Below are positions 45,252 through 54,107 of a stretch of 64,000 nt of DNA, piece after piece. This DNA is from Dokdonella_A sp966248875. GTDB lineage: Bacteria; Pseudomonadota; Gammaproteobacteria; Xanthomonadales; Rhodanobacteraceae. The first letter of the stretch is position 1, and each line of letters begins with the position of its first letter. The position numbers were made by a program, and so were the translations under genes. Under the pieces are notes generated by a model. The model was not told the DNA's origin and ran no database searches. It saw only the letters and a program-made list of their open reading frames with translations. Location of the stretch: the NCBI GenBank assembly GCA_966248875.1, contig CBINBI010000011.1, positions 1 to 64,000 of the forward strand. Direction: 5' to 3'.

Positions 45252-45394
45252 GCCGCGGCACGCACCGCAGGATCGCATGGCCGCATGCGATAGATTGAAG
45301 ACGAGCATCGGCGACCGTGGGCGGTCTGCTGCGGAATCGGGGACAATGGGCCGCGCGCACCGGCGCGCATCGTCCGCCGACACGGAGCGCCGTC

Positions 45395-45766
45395 ATGCCG
45401 AAACCGATTTCACCGGCCAAGATCGCCGCCGCGCTCGACGAGCTCTGGTCGCCGCGCGTCATCGCCGAGGTGGACGACAGCTACATCAAGGTCGCGAAGG
45501 TCCAGGGCTCGTTCGGCTGGCACGCGCACGCCCACGAGGACGAGCTGTTCCTGATCCTGAAGGGCCGCCTGCGCATCGAGCTGGAGCAGGGCGCGGTCGA
45601 GCTCGGCGCCGGCGAGATCTTCGTCGTGCCGAAGGGCACACGCCACAATCCGGTGGCCGAGGAGGAATGCCACCTGATGCTGATCGAGCGCAAATCGACG
45701 CTGCACACGGGCAACGTCGTCACCGAACGAACGCGTTCGATCGCCGATCAGCTCCGCCCGGTCTGA
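45395..45766 (+). CDS. Small cupin-domain protein
   Basis: A 123-residue single-domain cupin. GSFGWHAHAHEDELFLILKGRLRIELE and GEIFVVPKGTRHNPVAEEE are cupin motifs 1 and 2, with His-His-Glu and a distal His as metal ligands. Such proteins are often isomerases, dioxygenases or sugar-binding sensors; the substrate is unknown. Start at 45395 follows GGAG. It converges with the hypothetical gene at 45802. Confidence 0.86.
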   Translation: MPKPISPAKIAAALDELWSPRVIAEVDDSYIKVAKVQGSFGWHAHAHEDELFLILKGRLRIELEQGAVELGAGEIFVVPKGTRHNPVAEEECHLMLIERKSTLHTGNVVTERTRSIADQLRPV

Positions 45767-45801
45767 TGCAGCGGCGGGATCACACCCGCCGACGCAGACG
45801 T

Positions 45802-47043
45802 TCAGGGCCGCTTGAACGACTCGCGCAAGCGCTTCAGCAGGCTCGGCTTCGTCGGTTCCGGCGCTTCGCCGCCGCGCGGCGCGCGCGGCTGCCATTCGAT
45901 CAGGCCGATCGCGTCGAAGGCATTGACGACGTCGAACACGTCCGCCATCGGCGCTTCGCTCGCGGCCGCGATCTCGTGCAGGCGCATCGGCTGCAGCATC
46001 GCCGAGGCGATGCGGAAGCAGGAATGGAAATCGCGCTCGATCTCGATCCAGCGCGAAAGCCGGTACGTGCCGCCCGGGTCGAGATGCCGCGCGAGCTGGC
46101 CTTCCGAATGCACCAGCACGTAGAGCCAGAGCAGCCTGAGATACGGCTGCGGCGGCTGGGTCGCGCGAAGCTCTGAAAGCTCGCCCGTCGTCAGCGGCTG
46201 CCAGTCGGAAGGCGGCAGCGCCACGCGGCAATACGGTTCGAGCTCGGCGAGCCGCCCGCGCGAATGGAACATTCGGGGCTTGGGGTCGAGGACGAGCGGC
46301 GGCGCATCCGGCAGCTCGAAGCGCGCGGGCCCGCCGAGCACGTCGCTGTCGAGATAGGCGCGCAGGCTGTGTCGGGGCACGTCCGGAACGCGGCCACGCA
46401 GCGCCGGCTGCTCCGCTTCGGTCCGCCGCATGAACAAGTCCGGCGCGTCCTTGCCGCGCGCTTCGCTGCGCGCCGTGCGCACCGGCACACCGAGCACGGT
46501 CGTGTTTTCGTCCAGCGAAGCCTGGACGCGTGCGGATTCGCGCGTCTCGACTGGATCGATGTGCAGCAGTTCGTCGAGCCCCGGTGCGGTCTCGCCCGAC
46601 GGCTGCCGCGGCGGCGGCATCGGCATCAGATCGGCGTCCGCCTCCGGCGCGTCGCCTTCGCCGACGTCGCGGACGTAGAAGTCATGGCGGTGCGGCACGA
46701 TCCCTTCCGCTTGCAGCGTCGGGGTCGCGGCCCGATTCAGCACCGCGACGACGTTGGCGAGCTTGAGCGGGCGCTGCAGCACGAGCTCGCTGCCCGCGGG
46801 CGGATCAGTGCTGAACACGGCGCAGCGCAAGCCGGTCGCCGTCGCGCGCGTGCGCGCCATCTGTCCGGCGAACGAGGACGGATCGACGACGACGAGGTCG
46901 GCCCCGGCTTCGCTGCCCCAGCGCCAGGTGTGCGTCAGCTCGCCGGCGGCCTTGCGCATCAGGAGGCGCAGGTGCGCCGTTTCCTCGTCGGAGACGCCGA
47001 CCACCGCGATGCGTTTCCCGCCGATTCCGGTGCGTGCGCTCAC
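45802..47043 (-). CDS. Hypothetical protein, receiver-like N-terminus and winged-helix-like C-terminus
   Basis: A 413-residue protein I cannot name. Residues about 8-110 resemble a receiver or Rossmann fold (GGKRIAVVGVSDEETAHLRL, DLVVVDPSS) that may be degenerate. A proline/glycine-rich, low-complexity linker follows (about 115-250). The C-terminal 150 residues are helical and end with LHEIAAASEAPMADVFDVVNAFDAIGLIEW, which looks like a winged-helix turn used in bacterial signal-output proteins (DUF4388-type). The start is GTG at 47043 with GGGGGG about 12 nt upstream. It stands alone on the minus strand, 176 bp from the SET-domain gene. Confidence 0.7.
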   Translation of the reverse strand: MSARTGIGGKRIAVVGVSDEETAHLRLLMRKAAGELTHTWRWGSEAGADLVVVDPSSFAGQMARTRATATGLRCAVFSTDPPAGSELVLQRPLKLANVVAVLNRAATPTLQAEGIVPHRHDFYVRDVGEGDAPEADADLMPMPPPRQPSGETAPGLDELLHIDPVETRESARVQASLDENTTVLGVPVRTARSEARGKDAPDLFMRRTEAEQPALRGRVPDVPRHSLRAYLDSDVLGGPARFELPDAPPLVLDPKPRMFHSRGRLAELEPYCRVALPPSDWQPLTTGELSELRATQPPQPYLRLLWLYVLVHSEGQLARHLDPGGTYRLSRWIEIERDFHSCFRIASAMLQPMRLHEIAAASEAPMADVFDVVNAFDAIGLIEWQPRAPRGGEAPEPTKPSLLKRLRESFKRP

Positions 47044-47219
47044 GTCGCCGGCCCCCCAAGAGCCCGTGTGCTGTCGATCCTAGCGCGGTCGCGCGCCAAC
47101 TCGGCGCGAAATCCGCCGCTCGGTGCCGATTTTTCCACGATGCGGCGCGCCGAACCGGGACATCCGTACCGGTCCCGCAAGCGCGGGGCCACGGATGAGG
47201 CCGCCGCTCGCGGCGCGAT

Positions 47220-47699
47220 CTACCGCGGCCGGCTGCGCTTCGGCTTCAGCATCGTGCCGGTACAGCGCGGTGCGCCGCAGCGGCAGGCCCAGATCTGCTT
47301 CAGCCGCGGCGTGATGCGCTCGCCGACGTCGATGCCATAGTCGTAGGTCAGCTCCTCGCCGGCGCGCAGAGGGCGGATCGTCTCGATCAGCACACGGTCC
47401 TTGCGCGGGTCTCCGCTTCCGCTTTCCTCGATCACGGCCTGGCAGTTCGGCCTGCAGCTGTGATTGATCCAGCGCGCGATGTTGCCGCCGACGTTCGCGT
47501 CGATGACGTAGCGGTCGTTGAGAGTGAACAAAAACGTGTGGCCGTTGTCCGGCTGGTTCGCGTACTTTCGATCGATCTGCGCGTGGGTCATGCGGCGGCC
47601 GCGGTACTCGACCACCTCCGTGCCTTTGGGAATGTCGACCAGCGCGAATACGCCGCTGCCATGGATCGGCGAGCGGCGCCGGATGATGCGTCTTGGCAT
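47220..47699 (-). CDS. SET-domain protein with post-SET zinc motif
   Basis: A 159-residue protein. SPIHGSGVFALVDIPKGTEVVEYRG starts the SET fold, ARWINHSCRPNCQAVIE is the NHSC SAM/lysine-channel motif, and EELTYDYGID is the catalytic Tyr segment. A CRCGAPRCTG post-SET cysteine cluster binds zinc. All core residues of an active lysine methyltransferase are present. Bacterial members have been found in pathogens and free-living species; targets are mostly unknown. The ATG at 47699 has only a weak ribosome binding site. It is divergent from the RNase T2 gene. Confidence 0.9.
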   Translation of the reverse strand: MPRRIIRRRSPIHGSGVFALVDIPKGTEVVEYRGRRMTHAQIDRKYANQPDNGHTFLFTLNDRYVIDANVGGNIARWINHSCRPNCQAVIEESGSGDPRKDRVLIETIRPLRAGEELTYDYGIDVGERITPRLKQIWACRCGAPRCTGTMLKPKRSRPR

Positions 47700-47837
47700 G
47701 ACTGGAAGGGAATCACTGTGGAATTGCGGCCGGCGATGATAGCGCGTCGCGCAGCGCGGCGGACATGCGACGTGCGGACCGTTGAGCCCGGCGCCGACTG
47801 CGGGTAGCGTCCGCCCACCGTCCATCCGGAACGAAAC

Positions 47838-48527
47838 ATGCGCGCGTCCCGCCTGATCCCGCTGCTCGCCGTCGCCGTGCTCGCCTGCGCGGGCACGCTC
47901 GCCGGTGCGCGCAACGCCTCGCGCTCGCACCATGCCCGGCATCCGCCGGCGGCGATGGGCACGCGCGGCGAGTTCGACTACTACATCATGGCGCTGTCCT
48001 GGTCGCCTACGTACTGCCAGACTCATCCGGATGAGGAGGACCAGTGCGGCCACAAGGGTTACGGCTTCGTGCTGCACGGCCTCTGGCCGCAGTACGAGCG
48101 CGGAGGCGGCCCCGAGCGCTGCTCGACCCGGGAGGAGCCCGACCGCAAGACCGTCTCGAACGCACTCGCCTTCATGCCGAGCCGCCGCCTGATCAACCAC
48201 GAATGGCGCGCGCACGGCGCGTGCACCGGACTCGAGCCGGACCAGTACTTCGCCCTCGCCGACCGCGCCTTCGCCGCAGTGCGCGTACCGCCCGAGCTCG
48301 CGGCGCCGGTCAACCCGTTGCGCACGACGTCCGACGCGCTGCGCCGCGCGTTCCGGCGCGCCAACGCGAACCTGTCGGACGACATGTTCAGCCTGCACTG
48401 CAGCCGCGGCGCGCTGGCCGAGGTTCGTGTCTGCCTCGACAAGACCCTCGCACCGCGCGCGTGCGGCGCGCGCACGGCATCGCGCTGCCCGGCCAAGGCG
48501 GAGTTCAGCATTCCGGCGTGGAGGTAG
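47838..48527 (+). CDS. Ribonuclease T2-family secreted RNase
   Basis: A 229-residue exported RNase. The signal peptide is about 1-24 (LAVAVLACAGTLAGA). CAS I is FVLHGLWPQYERGG with the first catalytic His; CAS II is HEWRAHGAC with the second. The canonical Lys of CAS II (HEWxKHG) is replaced by Ala, so activity may be altered. Eight cysteines suggest disulfide-stabilised folding. Divergent from the SET gene, 138 bp apart. Confidence 0.92.
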   Translation: MRASRLIPLLAVAVLACAGTLAGARNASRSHHARHPPAAMGTRGEFDYYIMALSWSPTYCQTHPDEEDQCGHKGYGFVLHGLWPQYERGGGPERCSTREEPDRKTVSNALAFMPSRRLINHEWRAHGACTGLEPDQYFALADRAFAAVRVPPELAAPVNPLRTTSDALRRAFRRANANLSDDMFSLHCSRGALAEVRVCLDKTLAPRACGARTASRCPAKAEFSIPAWR

Positions 48528-48683
48528 AACGACGCCCAGCGAACGGATGCGACGGCTGTGTCCGCTCGGTCCTCACGTCCGTGATTGCCGGCTGAACCGG
48601 CAGTGCGGCGGCAGGTCCGCGTTCGAACGGCGGGCGGCACAATCGCCGTGACGCACGATCGCGTCCGACTGCGAGGATCCACG

Positions 48684-49241
48684 ATGCGCACACTCTCCCT
48701 CGTGCTCTGCGCGTCCGCCATCGCGGGCATCGCCGGCGATGCGCATGCCGACGGTTTCACGTTGGAAAGCGCGAGCTTCGGCTCCAATGCGACGCTTGCG
48801 ACGAAGTACGTCTACAACCAGGGCGACTGCAAGGGCGGCAACGTGAGCCCGGAGCTGCACTGGATCGACGCGCCGGAAGGCACGCAAAGCTTCGCAGTGA
48901 CGCTGTACGACCCCGATGCCCGCGGCGGCAGCGGCTGGTGGCACTGGCTCGTGTTCGACATCGATGCGAAGACGACCTCGCTGGAGCCCGGCGCCGGCAG
49001 CGGCATGGGCAGCACGACGCCACCCGGCAGCATCAGCGGCACCAACAGCTTCGGCGATCTCGGCTACAGCGGACCCTGTCCGCCTCGCGGCGACGAGCCG
49101 CACCGCTACGTGTTCACGGTGTACGCGCTTCGCACCGAAAAGCTCGGCCTTCCCCAAGGCGCCGATCCCGACACGATCAAGCAGGCGCTGGAGGCGAACA
49201 CGCTGCTGAGCGCCTCGCTGCAAGCCCGGTACGGGCGCTGA
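48684..49241 (+). CDS. YbhB/YbcL-type phosphatidylethanolamine-binding-like protein, exported
   Basis: A 185-residue PEBP-fold protein. A signal peptide (MRTLSLVLCASAIAGIAG) is unusual for YbhB but normal for YbcL. VSPELHWIDAPEGTQSFAVTLYDPDA and WWHWLVFDI are the PEBP ligand-binding motifs, and GYSGPCPPRGDEPHRYVFTVYAL is the conserved second region. These proteins bind phosphate-containing ligands; physiological role is uncertain. The ATG at 48684 follows GAGG. Confidence 0.92.
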   Translation: MRTLSLVLCASAIAGIAGDAHADGFTLESASFGSNATLATKYVYNQGDCKGGNVSPELHWIDAPEGTQSFAVTLYDPDARGGSGWWHWLVFDIDAKTTSLEPGAGSGMGSTTPPGSISGTNSFGDLGYSGPCPPRGDEPHRYVFTVYALRTEKLGLPQGADPDTIKQALEANTLLSASLQARYGR

Positions 49242-49335
49242 GCGAGCTGCTCGGCGGCACGCGCGTCGAAGCGGCTGACGCGTGCGGCTCGTGCCGCAGG
49301 TATGCTTGCGCCCTGTCCCAGGCTCCGCGCATTCG

Positions 49336-50796
49336 ATGACCGTCCTCCGTCCGCAACTGCGCGGGCTCGTCTCCAAGCTGGCGCTGTTCTATGTGCTGCT
49401 GTCGCTGCCGACGCTGGTCATCGTCGAGTCGGCGATCCTGATCTACGAGTTCGCGCACTTCATGCGCGGCGTCAACGAAGGCAGTCTCGAACGCGCCGTC
49501 GAGCGGGGTGCCGCGGAGCTCGCGGCGCGATGGCAGCACCTGCGCGACGGCGGCGAATCCGACCCGGTCGCGCTGGAGACCTGGCTCGACGGCTGGGTGC
49601 TGCGCCTGCAGCAGCCGCGCGGCGGGCTCACGCCGGACGAATCCTACGTGCTGATGGAACTCGCCGACGCGCCGCTCGCCGCGGCGATCGTCGCGCCCGA
49701 CGGACGCGAGCTGGCGCGCTCGCGCGGCGACGGGCACTGGACGCCGGCCATGCCGACACAGGACGAGATCGCGCGCGCGGCCGCAAGCGCCGATGGCGCG
49801 GCGGTTCGCCTCGCCGGCGAGGAAACTCCCCATCGCATCCGGCGCGCGATAGTGCCGCTGCGCGATGCATCGGGCGCGCTGCTCGGCCTCCTCTTCGTCG
49901 AGTTGCGCCTGCCGCTGCCGTGGCGGCACTTCCTGCTGGATTCGAGCTTCGAATCGCCGACGGTGTTCGCCTTCCTCATCGTGTTCGGCATCGCCTCGTC
50001 GATCTTTCTCGCCTGGTGGGTCACGCGCCGGCTGAACCATGTCGCGCGTGCCGCGACGGCGTGGAGCCGCGGCGATTTCTCCGACCGCATCGGCGACCGC
50101 TCGCGCGACGAGCTCGGCGGCCTGTCCTCGCTGCTGGACCGCATGGCACTCGACCTGCGCGGACTGATGCGCTCGCGCGCGCAGCTCGCGACGCTCGCCG
50201 AGCGCCAGCGCCTCGCGCGCGACCTGCACGACACGGTCAAGCAGAAGGCGTTCGCGCTGAACCTCCAGCTCGCGACGGCGCGCCGCCTGATCGGCGAGGC
50301 GCCCGGCGCCGAGCGCCTCGATCAGGCGCAGCGCCTGACCCAGCAGATCCAGCAGGAGCTGGCGCAGATCCTCGACGAGCTGCGCGCATCGGACACCGAG
50401 CTGCCGCTGGTCGAGCGCCTGCGCGAGCGCGCGATCGAGTGGTCGCACACCAGCGGCATCGCGCCCGAGCTCGTCCTCGACGACCTGCCGCCGCTGTCGC
50501 CCGCCGAAGAAGAATCGCTGCTGCGCATCGTCGACGAGGCGCTCGCCAACGTGCTGCGCCACGCGGGCGCCACGCAGCTCCAGATCTCGCTCCGCCGCGA
50601 GGCGGATCGGGTCTGCCTCGCGATCGTCGATAATGGCCGCGGCATCGCGACCGACCACGCGTCCGGCATGGGGCTCAGCAACATGCGCGGGCGCGCCGAG
50701 GCGCTTCCGGGCGGCCGCTTCGAGCTCGACGCGGCCGCCGGCCAGGGCACGCGTGTGGCCGTCAGTTTCACAGTCGTGGAGAACACCAACGCATGA
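49336..50796 (+). CDS. NarX/DesK-type sensor histidine kinase
   Basis: A 486-residue membrane kinase. Two helices (about 12-38 and about 208-232) bracket a periplasmic sensor domain with no recognisable cofactor motif. A HAMP follows (about 232-285, TRRLNHVARAATAWSRGDFSDRI). The HisKA_3 phospho-acceptor is His298 in LARDLHDTVKQKAFAL, and ATP is bound by DEALANVLRHAGA, DNGRGI and GMGLSNMRGRAE. This is the kinase half of a NarL-type pair; its ATGA overlaps the next gene. The signal sensed is unknown. Confidence 0.93.
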   Translation: MTVLRPQLRGLVSKLALFYVLLSLPTLVIVESAILIYEFAHFMRGVNEGSLERAVERGAAELAARWQHLRDGGESDPVALETWLDGWVLRLQQPRGGLTPDESYVLMELADAPLAAAIVAPDGRELARSRGDGHWTPAMPTQDEIARAAASADGAAVRLAGEETPHRIRRAIVPLRDASGALLGLLFVELRLPLPWRHFLLDSSFESPTVFAFLIVFGIASSIFLAWWVTRRLNHVARAATAWSRGDFSDRIGDRSRDELGGLSSLLDRMALDLRGLMRSRAQLATLAERQRLARDLHDTVKQKAFALNLQLATARRLIGEAPGAERLDQAQRLTQQIQQELAQILDELRASDTELPLVERLRERAIEWSHTSGIAPELVLDDLPPLSPAEEESLLRIVDEALANVLRHAGATQLQISLRREADRVCLAIVDNGRGIATDHASGMGLSNMRGRAEALPGGRFELDAAAGQGTRVAVSFTVVENTNA

Positions 50797-51455
50797 ACGC
50801 GCCCGTTTCCAAGATCCGCGTCGTCATCGCGGACGACCACGTGCTCGTGCGCCAGGGCATCCGCGCCTTCCTCGAGACGCACGCCGACCTAGCCATCGTC
50901 GGCGAGGCGGAGGATGCCGACGGCGTAGCGGCGCTCTGTGCGAAGCACCATCCCGACGTCGCGCTGGTCGATCTCGTCATGCCGGGCGGCGGCATCGAGG
51001 CGACGCGCAGCATCCGTTCCGTCAGCCCGGCGACGCAGGTCGTCCTGCTGACTTCGTTCGAGGATGCCCAGCAGATCGTCGCAGCCGTGCAGGCCGGTGC
51101 GCTGTCGTGCCTTCTGAAGGACGTGGACGCCGATGCGCTCGCCGAAGCGCTGCGCAAGGCGGCCGGCGGCGAGGCCGTGCTCCACCCGCGCGTCGCGGCG
51201 CGCCTGATGGACGCGCTGCGCAAGGGGCCGACGCCGGGCAGCGAAGTGCTGGAATCGCTGAGCCAGCGCGAGCGCGAAGTCCTCGCGCTCATCGCCGAAG
51301 GCCTCAGCAACCAGCAGATCGCCGAGCGGCTCGGCATTGGCGAGAAGACCGTCAAGACGCACGTCAGCAACGTGCTCGGCAAGCTCAACGTCAGCGACCG
51401 CACGCAGGCTGCGGTGTATGCGTGGAAGAGCGGCTTGAAGCAGCGCGAAGGCTAG
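50793..51455 (+). CDS. NarL/FixJ-family response regulator
   Basis: A 220-residue regulator. The receiver has Asp14-Asp15, phospho-acceptor Asp60 in VALVDLVMPGG and a Lys in LSCLLKDVD at about 109. The LuxR-type helix-turn-helix lies at the C-terminus (LSQREREVLALIAEGLSNQQIAERLGIGEKTVKTH). Translationally coupled to the kinase by ATGA, it is the cognate partner. The next gene downstream, an exported hypothetical, may be a target, but no operator was identified. Confidence 0.95.
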   Translation: MNAPVSKIRVVIADDHVLVRQGIRAFLETHADLAIVGEAEDADGVAALCAKHHPDVALVDLVMPGGGIEATRSIRSVSPATQVVLLTSFEDAQQIVAAVQAGALSCLLKDVDADALAEALRKAAGGEAVLHPRVAARLMDALRKGPTPGSEVLESLSQREREVLALIAEGLSNQQIAERLGIGEKTVKTHVSNVLGKLNVSDRTQAAVYAWKSGLKQREG

Positions 51456-51562
51456 GCGCTTCGCCCGCGAACGGCCCCGATCTCCGCCTGAATTCCGTAC
51501 GAGCCCACCCCGGCAACGTCTCCGCCGTCGTCGATCATGCACGCGACGACAGGGGGACGATC

Positions 51563-52606
51563 ATGAACACGACGACTGCGCTCGCGCGCTCACGCAACGG
51601 GCTCGCCGCGCTCTCCGCGGCGGTCTGCTCAACCGCCTGGTTACCGGCAACGGCAGCGGACACCGCGCCTTCCGCACCGACGCCGCAAGCCGTGGCGACC
51701 TCGCTCGAAGGACGGCTCATCGTCGCCGGCATGACTTTCTATCGGATCGCGCGCGTCGAATCCATCGACGACGCGGAAGGCAGCGGGACGCTGCACGCGG
51801 AAGGCGATCCACTGTTTCCGGTCGAATACCTGAAGCCGGAGACGAACGAGAACGGGCGCATTTCCTACGAAGTCGGCCCGCCGGACGATGCCAAGTGCGG
51901 TGTCACCGGCATGGGCACGCGCATCGACACCCGCGACTTCGCGGTATTCCACCAGGGCCGCTTCGTGCCGCCGGCGGAAGCGTTCGGGGGTGACTCGTTC
52001 CGCTCGCCCGATATGCCGTCCGGCCGCGTCACGCCTGCCGTGCTGCAGAAGCTCGAGGCCTGTGGGAAGAAGCTGGCAAAGATCGGCGATGCGATGCCCT
52101 TCCGCAGGATCGGCCTCTACGCGCACGGCCAGCTCGTCACCGAAGTCGCGCGCACGCTGTCCTCTTCGGCGTTCTTCGAGGAATTTCCCGGCGACGACGA
52201 AATCGCGAAGATGAGCCACGTCGCGATCACGCCGAAGGACGGGCGCTCGCTGGACGATTTCGAGGTCGAAGTGCGCCTCGTGTCCGTGATGCACTGCGAT
52301 TACGAAGGACCGCACATCGAGCTCGACGAGTGGAAACATGGCGAAAGCCCGGCCATGCGCTTGAAGCGAAGCGAAGACCGGTTCGTCATCGGGGTCGACG
52401 TGCTCGCAGCGCCGATGCCGGCATTCCCCGCGTACACCGAAACCGAGTTGCGGCAGGCGGTCGCGCGCCACTTCGGCGAAGACGGCCTAGCCACCGAGGC
52501 CGAGTACACGCCCTGCGCTCCGTACCTGCGCGGCTACGAGTTCACGGTACGTTACCGGGCCAGGCCGGTGCAGGAAATCTTCGTCGCGAACGCCGGCGGC
52601 TGCTGA
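51563..52606 (+). CDS. Exported protein of unknown function
   Basis: A 347-residue protein that I do not recognise. A signal peptide covers about residues 1-32 (SAAVCSTAWLPATAADTAP). The mature chain has scattered cysteines (CGVTGMG, LEACGKK, MHCDYEG, YTPCAPYL, GGC at the very end) that may form disulfides, and mixed alpha/beta character. Start at 51563 follows GGGGGACG. It lies 107 bp after the response regulator on the same strand and could belong to its regulon; that is a positional guess. Confidence 0.7.
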   Translation: MNTTTALARSRNGLAALSAAVCSTAWLPATAADTAPSAPTPQAVATSLEGRLIVAGMTFYRIARVESIDDAEGSGTLHAEGDPLFPVEYLKPETNENGRISYEVGPPDDAKCGVTGMGTRIDTRDFAVFHQGRFVPPAEAFGGDSFRSPDMPSGRVTPAVLQKLEACGKKLAKIGDAMPFRRIGLYAHGQLVTEVARTLSSSAFFEEFPGDDEIAKMSHVAITPKDGRSLDDFEVEVRLVSVMHCDYEGPHIELDEWKHGESPAMRLKRSEDRFVIGVDVLAAPMPAFPAYTETELRQAVARHFGEDGLATEAEYTPCAPYLRGYEFTVRYRARPVQEIFVANAGGC

Positions 52607-52667
52607 ATCTTTCCTCCGCCTCGGGCAGCGATAGAATCGCGGCGCGAGGGCCGGACCGGGAGGAATC

Positions 52668-53564
52668 ATGCGACACATCCTGTTGCGGACGCTGCTCGTC
52701 ATCGCCGCCGTCCTGCTCGCGGCCGTCGTCTTCGTGTATGCACGCAGCGAGATCGCCCTGCGCCACATCTGGCGCATCGACGAGGCTGCGCTGCCGATCC
52801 CCGCCGATGCCGACGCGATCGCGCGCGGCGAGCACATCGCCATCACGCGCGGCTGCACGGAATGCCACGGGGCCGATTTCGGCGGGCGCGTCGTCATGGA
52901 GGCGCCGGCCATCGGCCGCATGGCCGCGCCGAACATCACGCACGGGCAAGGCGGGCTGCCGGCGGATTTCGGCGATGCGGACTGGGAGCATGCGATCCGG
53001 CACGGCATCCGGCCCGACGGCCAGGCGCTCTTGTTCATGCCGATCCGCGACTTCGCCGCGCTCACCGACGCCGACACGGCGGACCTGATCGCCTACGCGA
53101 AACAGCGGCCGCCGGTGGATCGCAAGCTCCCGCCGAGTGTCATCGGCCCGGTGGGCCGGGCGTTGTTCGCCTTCGGCAAGCTGCCCATGGTGGAAGCGCG
53201 TCTGATCGACCAGCACGCGCCGCACACTTCACGCGTCGAGCGAGCGGCGACGGCCGAATACGGGCGTTATCTCGCGAATGCGTGCACCGGCTGTCACGGC
53301 GAGCATTTTTCCGGCGGGCCGATACCCGGCGTGCCGCCGGACTTCGCCGTGCCGGCGAACATCACGCCGGATGCCGAGACCGGCATCGGCGCGTGGACCA
53401 AGGACGATTTCTACCGGGTGTTCCGCGAAGGCAAGCGCAGCGACGGCAAGCCGGTAGACCCGTTCATGCCGTGGCAGGCGCTCGGGCATTTCACCGACAC
53501 CGAGCTGGACGCGCTGTGGATGTATCTGCGCAGCCTGCCGGCGCGGCCGAAGGGTCAGCGCTGA
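52668..53564 (+). CDS. Membrane-anchored dihaem c-type cytochrome
   Basis: A 298-residue protein with an N-terminal helix (about 4-22) that acts as signal or anchor. Two haem c sites are clear: GCTECHGADFGG (about residue 62) and CTGCHGEHFSGG (about 208), with methionines in NITHGQGGLP...LLFMP and VDPFMPWQ contexts as sixth ligands. Tandem cytochrome c folds of this kind appear in dehydrogenase-linked or oxidase-linked electron transfer. No catalytic subunit is next to it. It converges on a GNAT gene 18 bp downstream. Confidence 0.9.
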   Translation: MRHILLRTLLVIAAVLLAAVVFVYARSEIALRHIWRIDEAALPIPADADAIARGEHIAITRGCTECHGADFGGRVVMEAPAIGRMAAPNITHGQGGLPADFGDADWEHAIRHGIRPDGQALLFMPIRDFAALTDADTADLIAYAKQRPPVDRKLPPSVIGPVGRALFAFGKLPMVEARLIDQHAPHTSRVERAATAEYGRYLANACTGCHGEHFSGGPIPGVPPDFAVPANITPDAETGIGAWTKDDFYRVFREGKRSDGKPVDPFMPWQALGHFTDTELDALWMYLRSLPARPKGQR

Positions 53565-53582
53565 TTCGAGCCTTCCGGCGAA

Positions 53583-54017
53583 CTACTGAAGCACCTTGTG
53601 CAGCACGAGCTGCACCTTGTTCCGCGCGTAGCCTTCGCGCTCGTAGAACGCGTGCGCGCGCTCGCGCGTGTCGCGGCTGCGAACACGGATGCGCACGCAG
53701 CCCTGCGAGCGCGCCCATTCTTCCGCCGCGCGGACCAGCGCGGCACCGATGCCAGCGCCGCGGGCGGATTCTTCGACGACGAGCCCGAGGATCTCGGCAC
53801 TCGGGTCCTCCGTGAGCTGTGCGCGCGCCGCGACGTGCAGCCAGCCGGCGACGCGCCCTTCGCGGTCCTCGGCGACCAGGACGCGGCTCGCCGGCTCGGA
53901 CTCGATGCCGGCGAGCCGGGTCGCGATCTGCTGGCGCGTCGCCGGGTAGCCGAGTTGCGCACAAAGTTGCGCGATCGCAGCGGCATCGTAGGTGCGCGCA
54001 GCGCGGATCGTGCTCAT
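53583..54017 (-). CDS. GNAT-family N-acetyltransferase
   Basis: A 144-residue acetyltransferase (150 if the ATG at 54035 is used). The chain starts TIRAARTYDAAAIAQLCAQLGYP. Motif A, LVVEESARGAGIGAALVRAAEEWARSQG (about 80-107), has the RxxGxG-type acetyl-CoA loop, and AHAFYEREGY completes the fold. It resembles small GNATs acting on aminoglycosides, polyamines or protein N-termini; the substrate is not readable. No start has a strong ribosome binding site, so the inner ATG that begins the conserved beta strand is preferred. Confidence 0.86.
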   Translation of the reverse strand: MSTIRAARTYDAAAIAQLCAQLGYPATRQQIATRLAGIESEPASRVLVAEDREGRVAGWLHVAARAQLTEDPSAEILGLVVEESARGAGIGAALVRAAEEWARSQGCVRIRVRSRDTRERAHAFYEREGYARNKVQLVLHKVLQ

Positions 54018-54107
54018 GCGGGTCATCGCCGTCATGCCGACGAGGCTAGCGCGCGTACCGGCGCGAAATCGGCCGCGCAGGTGGCAGGCACGTGGCGCGG
54101 CCGCACG

